A program made the translations under genes and the position numbers. DNA of 8,560 nt from Cyclobacteriaceae bacterium (lineage in GTDB: Bacteria; Bacteroidota; Bacteroidia; Cytophagales; Cyclobacteriaceae): positions 582,673 to 591,232 of the forward strand of contig CP058703.1 in the NCBI GenBank assembly GCA_013414665.1. Reading direction: 5' to 3'. The notes below the pieces were generated by a model, which saw only the letters and a list, made by a program, of their open reading frames with translations, was not told the origin of the DNA and did not search any database. This document shows, one piece after another, positions 5,581-8,560 of this stretch. The stretch's first letter is position 1. Each line of letters begins with the position of its first letter.

Positions 5581-5604
5581 ATTGTTGGTCGCCTGACCAA
5601 CAAT
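5581..5604. repeat. REP-like hairpin with the R1 core
   Basis: ATTGTTGGTC, GCCT, GACCAACAAT is a perfect 10-bp stem with a 4-nt loop. On the minus strand its centre GGTC-AGGC-GACC is identical to the centre of R1, while the outer stem is different but still fully paired. Confidence 0.7.
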
Positions 5605-5712
5605 CTCTACTTTAAATCTCTGCATAATAACACAAAAATCAAACTCATGCTCACCTGCTTCATAAAACCTCCACCCCTGTTGGGGTTCTTCACCAATAGG
5701 CATGCTACGAAG

Positions 5713-5735
5713 TTGCCGGTGAAGAACACCGGCAA
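5713..5735. repeat. R2 hairpin alone (R2c)
   Basis: TTGCCGGTG, AAGAA, CACCGGCAA is a perfect 9-bp stem with the R2 loop. The outer stem bases differ from R2a and remain paired, and the R2 tail is missing. Confidence 0.7.
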
Positions 5736-5787
5736 AGGCGGGTACATCCACTAAGGTAGGGTTTTCGTTGCTTATATACATAAACAC

Positions 5788-5840
5788 GTAGCGGGTCAGG
5801 CGACCCGCTACAACTAATTTTGACCAACACCAACAGGGGG
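5788..5840. repeat. R1 repeat, full copy (R1d)
   Basis: Hairpin GTAGCGGGTC, AGGC, GACCCGCTAC and tail AACTAATTTTGACCAACACC, the same as R1b. It lies 5 bp after the stop of the module A immunity gene and is fused to the Rhs core scrap on its other side. Confidence 0.82.
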
Positions 5841-5845
5841 CTTTT

Positions 5846-6211
5846 TTATTTTGGTATTTCGCTCCAACCGTCCGGTGGAGCTTCAGTAATATGATCGGGA
5901 ACTGGTTGATCCCACAATATTCTGTTTATTGTTGGGTCTTTTGGGTGTACCAAAACCAGGTATCTTCCTTTCGACCTTATAGGATTGAAACTCTCTGGTT
6001 GACGGCTTCCAGTATAATTTAGTCCTTTAAAGCTAAATGCGTAGTCAACATATACTCCCTTGGACGTTGAATGGCTACCGATTGTTGTTCCTATTGAATA
6101 AACGCCCTCTTTATTAAGTATAACCCTATTTTTTATGACAACACCCACCCAAATCAGAACAATGATGAAAAGTAAGATGCTACCGATTGCTTCTAGTTTG
6201 CCATGTTCCAT
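5846..6211 (-). CDS. Putative immunity protein of module A, single-pass membrane protein
   Basis: The 121-residue protein starts MEHGKLEAIGSILLFIIVLI, with a membrane helix at about residues 9-27. A small beta-rich domain follows (GVYSIGTTIGSHSTSKG, VDYAFSFKGLNYTG, GRYLVLVHPKDPTINRI), and the protein ends WDQPVPDHITEAPPDGWSEI. This ending and the one-helix plan are familiar from small uncharacterised proteins next to Rhs genes in Bacteroidota. The domain would face the periplasm or cytoplasm depending on topology, which I cannot fix. The ATG is 12 bp after the corrected stop of tip A (6224), so the pair is an operon. The gene is intact and, unlike the module B partner, keeps its natural C-terminus. 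Immunity is inferred from context. Confidence 0.62.
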   Translation of the reverse strand: MEHGKLEAIGSILLFIIVLIWVGVVIKNRVILNKEGVYSIGTTIGSHSTSKGVYVDYAFSFKGLNYTGSRQPESFNPIRSKGRYLVLVHPKDPTINRILWDQPVPDHITEAPPDGWSEIPK

Positions 6212-6667
6212 ATCATTGAATACTCAATCTCTTGATAATGTGTAGTTAAATAAGCCTTGATAAAGATTTATTGTAAAGTCGGCAGCATTTTTATAGCCAC
6301 CACCAATATTTTTGGCTCCTAGCGCAAATCCTACTTGTCCTGATACATACCCAAATGCCAAACCCGTTCCTAAATCGACTAAACCTTTGCTTGGATTTGA
6401 AAAACCAGTTGAAAAATTACCACTTCCATCAAGATTAACAAGACTTCCTGCTGCTGCTGCAATTGCAAAATTTTTGGTAACCCCGAAATGGCTATATCTG
6501 CCATATCTAATTCGTTTACTCTTCCTCCATTAAAGATTAATTGAGTTGAAGTATTTATAACCATATTTTTAACTCCAGATGAAACTAAATTCTTCATAGC
6601 CTGCGCACCTAACCTTGTTGTTAATCGAGTGGTTACTCTCGCCCCATTCGATAACAACTGCCTACCG

Positions 6668-6760
6668 CCCAACCTTGCCAGCATTCCCGCTCCACCACCA
6701 CCCATTGGGCCACCGGTAAGAAAAACATTAAGCCTGCTCCAAATGGGTGTTCCATAAATT
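6668..6760. repeat. 93-bp repeat shared by tips A and B (copy in A)
   Basis: Matches 5441-5533 with one mismatch and stops at the RAYT boundary (6760/6761). Confidence 0.88.
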
Positions 6761-6769
6761 CCCCTTCCA

Positions 6770-6800
6770 AGCGGAGTCTCCCGCCTCGGGGACTCCCGCG
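6770..6800. repeat. REP hairpin, 3' side of RAYT copy 2
   Basis: Same sequence as 2098-2128. It supplies the translated SPRRETPLGRG-type leader of the tip A open frame, read in a different frame from that used in module D. Confidence 0.72.
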
Positions 6801-6814
6801 CATAAACAAACAAT

Positions 6815-7410
6815 CTATTTCTCAATCGTAGCCCGTGTTAAATCAATGTCTTCCAACAGACCACAATGAAATACTTTATAAAAACCTGGCTCTCCGGTAA
6901 GATAAAACCGGGCTGAACTATGTGTATAATCTACCGGGCTTTCCGCCAGGTTCCACTTACCCCTACACGGGTTATCATGAATGTAATCTAATTTTTGTTT
7001 GATGAATCTATTGCTCCTGCAATCCTTCCAATCAAAAGATGGTTCAAAGACTTCATGAAGTTTACCGCGTTTTTGATCACGGCTACTTACTCCTTCCATT
7101 AGTTTGGTAAGCGTACTGTGTTCTCCTGCCTGTTCAATACGTTTTACAATTTCATAGGCCATAAAACGTTTGCCATTTCCAATTACTGTATTGATTGACT
7201 TAGCATTCTGCCTGAAACCAATCAATACGTGTACATGATTAGGCATAATGACATAGCCTGTTATATAATGTCCATGCTTTTTAAATAATCAAACCATTTA
7301 TAAACAATGTCATACCCGTTAGTAAGTTCAAACAACGGTAGCCATTCATAGCAAGTAATGGTAATAAAATAAATACCGGATGACTCTACGATTTGTCGCT
7401 TTGTACTCAC
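6815..7410 (-). pseudogene. REP-associated tyrosine transposase, frameshifted copy
   Basis: Compared with the intact copy at 2143-2739 there are two silent substitutions (both in Phe or Ile codons) and one missing T in the run 7278-7282 (six in the other copy at 2606-2611). The shift falls in DYLKKHGHY and brings a stop a few codons later, so the N-terminal 40-odd residues are separated from the HUH motif. An internal ATG at 7246 (MPNHVHVLIG) leaves 143 residues with the HUH pair and Tyr but without the first strands, so an active product is unlikely. With the T restored the protein would be identical to copy 1. It may be an assembly error; if real, it is very recent because no other changes have accumulated. 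Confidence 0.75.
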
Positions 7411-7462
7411 ATGTACAAGTTACAAAATTGATTTGGTTTAGTTTAACGTGGGTGTCTTCTAA

Positions 7463-7492
7463 CGCGGAGTCCCCGAAACGGGAGACTCCGCT
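7463..7492. repeat. REP hairpin, 5' side of RAYT copy 2
   Basis: Same sequence as 2792-2821, inverted relative to the hairpin at 6770-6800. Confidence 0.75.
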
Positions 7493-7500
7493 GGGAAATG

Positions 7501-7575
7501 GGGTCAACGGGTTCCCACGCAGCATCGAGTAGTTTGTAGTTCTTATCGAAGACTATAATGTTTACAAAGGCTTTG
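7501..7575 (-). pseudogene. Rhs core scrap upstream of RAYT copy 2
   Basis: The minus strand reads TPKAFVNIIVFDKNYKLL then DAAWEPVDP and runs into the RAYT end. This is the same core region as the remnant at 1113-1195, with nearly identical DNA from the DKNYKLL codons on. Upstream it is joined directly to repeat R2d. It is too short to function and is best seen as a landing or homology segment for module A. Confidence 0.75.
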
Positions 7576-7627
7576 GGGGTAACTAGTTTCTAAAACATGC
7601 CGGTAAAGAACACCGGCATGGGCGAAG
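7575..7627. repeat. R2 repeat, copy R2d
   Basis: GGGGGTAACTAGTTTCTAAA then CATGCCGGTA, AAGAA, CACCGGCATG, a hairpin with one mismatch. This is the highest-coordinate R2 copy and lies at the outer edge of module A. Confidence 0.78.
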
Positions 7628-7797
7628 GTAACACTTAGTCATAGCTCAGTACATTTCATTCTTTTTAACCTACCAAAAACAAACAGGGCAGGCATTTACC
7701 CGTCATGTTTTTAGTTTATGAAGTTTTTTAAGATTACCCCTCAATTGATCTTCAATCATTTATAACGGCTATCATACTTTCTGTAACACTCCACCGG

Positions 7798-7980
7798 TTA
7801 GTCATTGGTATCATAGATGAATAACTCTATTATTTCTTTAAAACTACTTGCATTGCTTATTCTTTTGATCAATTTTTCTTTCGAAGAGAAGAAATAGAAC
7901 TTAGTTGAATATCTTTGATCTACAGTATCAATCAATATGTTTTTAAACCATCCAATGTTAATTGATTTGTTGACCTGATG
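7798..7980 (-). pseudogene. Unidentified coding fragment
   Basis: A 60-codon open stretch reads NKSINIGWFKNILIDTVDQ, YSTKFYFFSSKEKLIKRI, SSFKEIIELFIYDTND and a stop. It has protein-like composition but no ATG, and an in-frame TAA lies at 7981-7983. A second open stretch just upstream in another frame (GFHPFIKGRLIKIDF, about 8050-7985) could be its N-terminal part if one A were added near 7980. I do not recognise the family. The rest of 7628-8063 shows no gene I can support; very short frames there, such as one starting MIEDQLRG, are not convincing. Confidence 0.35.
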
Positions 7981-8015
7981 TTAAAATCAATTTTAATCAA
8001 TCTTCCTTTAATAAA

Positions 8016-8043
8016 GGGATGAAACCCCCAAAGGGTGTAGCCC
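8016..8043. repeat. Imperfect hairpin, possibly REP-like
   Basis: GGGATGAAACCC and GGGTGTAGCCC can pair imperfectly around CCAAA. It lies between two degenerate coding fragments. There is only one copy in the window, so its status is uncertain. Confidence 0.25.
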
Positions 8044-8063
8044 AACCAATCCTAATAGCATTT

Positions 8064-8212
8064 TTATTTCATAAAAATACCATTCGAGTCAATAATGATA
8101 GAATCATTAAATACATCTATTAGGCTTAAAGAAGCTCTTTTAAATTGTTGTTCTTTCGCAACACCATAAATCAATTTATCTTTCAATACTTGAACTATAG
8201 TGGAGATTCCGA
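8064..8212 (-). pseudogene. 3' end of an unidentified gene cut by the IS21-family element
   Basis: About 50 residues remain: GISTIVQVLKDKLIYGVAK, EQQFKRASLSLIDVFNDSI, IIDSNGIFMK and a stop at 8064. Upstream of 8212 the same frame runs into the repeated end of the IS element, which only appears to extend it. The fragment has normal protein composition but no motif I can name. Given its place just outside the module A edge it could be part of a further tip or immunity gene, but nothing in the sequence shows that. Confidence 0.45.
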
Positions 8213-8229
8213 TGTAATTGACCACTTGT

Positions 8230-8322
8230 ATCCGGAGCAAACTGACCAGGGAATCCGGAGCAAACTGACCACCCAAATCCGGACGAAATTGACCACCCTT
8301 ATCCGGTCAAACTGACCACCCC
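8230..8322. repeat. Four tandem-spaced IS21 end repeats
   Basis: Units begin at 8230, 8253, 8277 and 8301 with the form ATCCGG followed by 3-5 bases, then AA[AC]TGACCA or AATTGACCA, at 23-24 bp spacing. A fifth partial unit (AATTGACCAC) lies at 8217. Multiple repeats inside the ends are characteristic of IS21-family elements, where IstA binds. The two-turn spacing would put the sites on one face of the helix. Confidence 0.8.
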
Positions 8323-8395
8323 CGATTGATGTCTTCTTGGCGCCTGTTTTAGTAGGCCAAAAATTGTGACGTTGGCGGCTTAACCCCAACGTCCA

Positions 8396-8560
8396 ATGGC
8401 CAATAAAACAATAGCGATGATTCAAATCCGTCAGATACTCCGCTTGCACACGCAAGGCAAGAGTAAACTTCAAATCGTGATGCTCACCGGAGTATCCCGC
8501 AATACCGTCAAGCGCTACCTGCGCAGGTTTGACGAGGGCACTACACCTATGAAGCTGTCT
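8396..8560 (+). CDS. istA: IS21-family transposase IstA, N-terminal part
   Basis: The ATG at 8396 opens 55 codons running off the window: MANKTIAMIQIRQILRLHTQ, GKSKLQIVMLTGVSRNTVKR, YLRRFDEGTTPMKLS. The helix-turn-helix GKSKLQIVMLTGVSRNTVKRY is the N-terminal DNA-binding domain of IstA proteins, which recognise the end repeats seen just upstream. The DDE catalytic domain and the partner ATPase IstB would follow to the right. IstA cuts and joins the element ends, while IstB directs target choice. The gene is on the plus strand, opposite to the Rhs array, and is the probable cause of truncation of the gene ending at 8064. Confidence 0.87.
   Translation, partial: MANKTIAMIQIRQILRLHTQGKSKLQIVMLTGVSRNTVKRYLRRFDEGTTPMKLS

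Larger units (their letters stand above)
5533..5787 (-). pseudogene. Rhs core scrap fused to unrelated sequence
   Basis: The frame begins with the core motif MFMYISNENPTLVDV, preceded in frame through R1d by VAGRLTRYV. It departs from the core right after VDV, exactly where repeat hairpin R2c begins, and continues as AFAGVLHRQLRSMPIGEE and FKVEIVGQATNN. The sequence after the scrap does not resemble Rhs. It contains a second hairpin (5581-5604) and then passes in another frame into tip B. I read it as a recombination junction between module A's immunity gene and tip B, not a gene. The stretch 5604-5712 holds nothing I recognise. Confidence 0.5.
6224..6825 (-). pseudogene. Orphan Rhs C-terminal tip, module A, frameshifted
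   Basis: The 5' open frame (6825-6379) starts in RAYT copy 2: the first 23 or so residues come from the REP end and are not toxin. Next come TGGPMGGGGAGMLARLGGRQ, TRLTTRLGAQAMKNLVSSG and NELDMADIAISG. The given frame then turns into a low-complexity LQLQQQQ run. Adding one base to the C4 run at 6481-6484 instead gives VTKNFAIAAAAGSLVNLDG, SNPSKGLVDLGTGLAFGYV and KNIGGGYKNAADFTINLYQ. This ends at TGA 6224-6226, 12 bp before the immunity ATG. The corrected frame has no stop from 6484 to 6226 and matches the Gly/Ala-rich style of tip B. I see no catalytic motif. The ancestral upstream part present in tip B (NPLVQAIHEGNRK) is missing here and replaced by the RAYT unit. Confidence 0.6.
6761..7500 (-). 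mobile_element. RAYT/REP unit, copy 2
   Basis: This is the second copy of the 2089-2829 unit, 740 bp with one fewer T. Inverted REP hairpins lie at 6770-6800 and 7463-7492. On the high-coordinate side it abuts an Rhs core fragment (EPVDP), and on the other side it abuts the truncated tip A. It therefore sits between core and tip exactly where a Rhs gene would be joined. The near identity of the two copies implies recent duplication or gene conversion. Confidence 0.8.
8213..8560 (+). mobile_element. IS21-family element, left end (continues beyond window)
   Basis: The element is recognised by the istA start at 8396 preceded by an array of transposase-binding-type repeats. I place the left tip at TGTAATTGACCAC (8213) because IS21 ends begin with TG and the GACCAC motif of the inner repeats starts there. 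The right end, istB and any target duplication lie outside the window, so the exact tip is approximate. Confidence 0.7.

Noticed and set aside
5533..5787. A distinct 84-residue gene
   Set aside because: The N-terminus is Rhs core and the rest crosses two hairpin repeats before leaving frame; it is a junction product.
303..5840. R1 and R2 hairpins as transcription terminators
   Set aside because: No T-tract follows the stems on either strand. The long conserved tails and dispersion at junctions fit repeats better.
4532..7575. One long decayed Rhs gene running through the whole region
   Set aside because: The same core segment recurs several times in short pieces and each tip has its own partner gene, so a multi-cassette array fits better than decay of one gene.
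8230..8322. CRISPR-like array of regularly spaced repeats
   Set aside because: The repeats are imperfect, the spacers are only a few bases, and they directly precede istA, so they are IS end repeats.
8195..8473. Minus-strand frame of 92 residues with repeated RI/SLL pieces
   Set aside because: It is a translation of the IS21-family end repeats and of the complement of istA; the repetition comes from DNA binding sites.

Overview
The window looks like accessory DNA from a member of the Bacteroidota. The Rhs core has the phylum's form (MYVSNENPTLVDV, then YYPFGM, then DPILGR, then SPYN), Shine-Dalgarno sites are essentially absent, and the base composition is AT-rich. Cytophagales or Chitinophagales is a guess. 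Only the two edges carry plus-strand genes: the 3' end of a ferritin gene (1-214) and the 5' end of an IS21-family istA (8396-8560). Everything between lies on the minus strand and should be read from high to low coordinates.

The interior is a graveyard or reservoir of Rhs (YD-repeat) polymorphic-toxin parts. Four modules can be recognised, each a C-terminal Rhs 'tip' followed at once by a small, mostly membrane-spanning protein that I read as its putative immunity partner. Module A is 6825-5846, B is about 5580-4602, C is 4532-2934 (the only one that keeps a real stretch of Rhs core), and D is 2137-1212. No module has its own N-terminal export region. The junctions carry short scraps of the Rhs core and hairpin-forming REP-like repeats of three families (called R1, R2 and REP here). 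Near-identical 740-bp units encoding a REP-associated tyrosine transposase (RAYT) occur twice, at 2089-2829 and 6761-7500. Each is bounded by inverted REP hairpins and sits at the upstream edge of a tip.

A ParE/RelE-type toxin-antitoxin pair (399-925) follows the last Rhs core scrap. At the other end, an IS21-family element has cut off an unidentified gene at 8213.

Several reading frames are broken. In nearly every case adding one base to a homopolymer run restores a sensible protein. This points either to systematic homopolymer under-calling in the assembly or to decay of an unselected cassette store. The most interesting reading is an orphan tip/immunity cassette array whose junctions are marked by REP hairpins and RAYT units. 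Toxin activity, immunity and cassette exchange are inferred from architecture, not shown.
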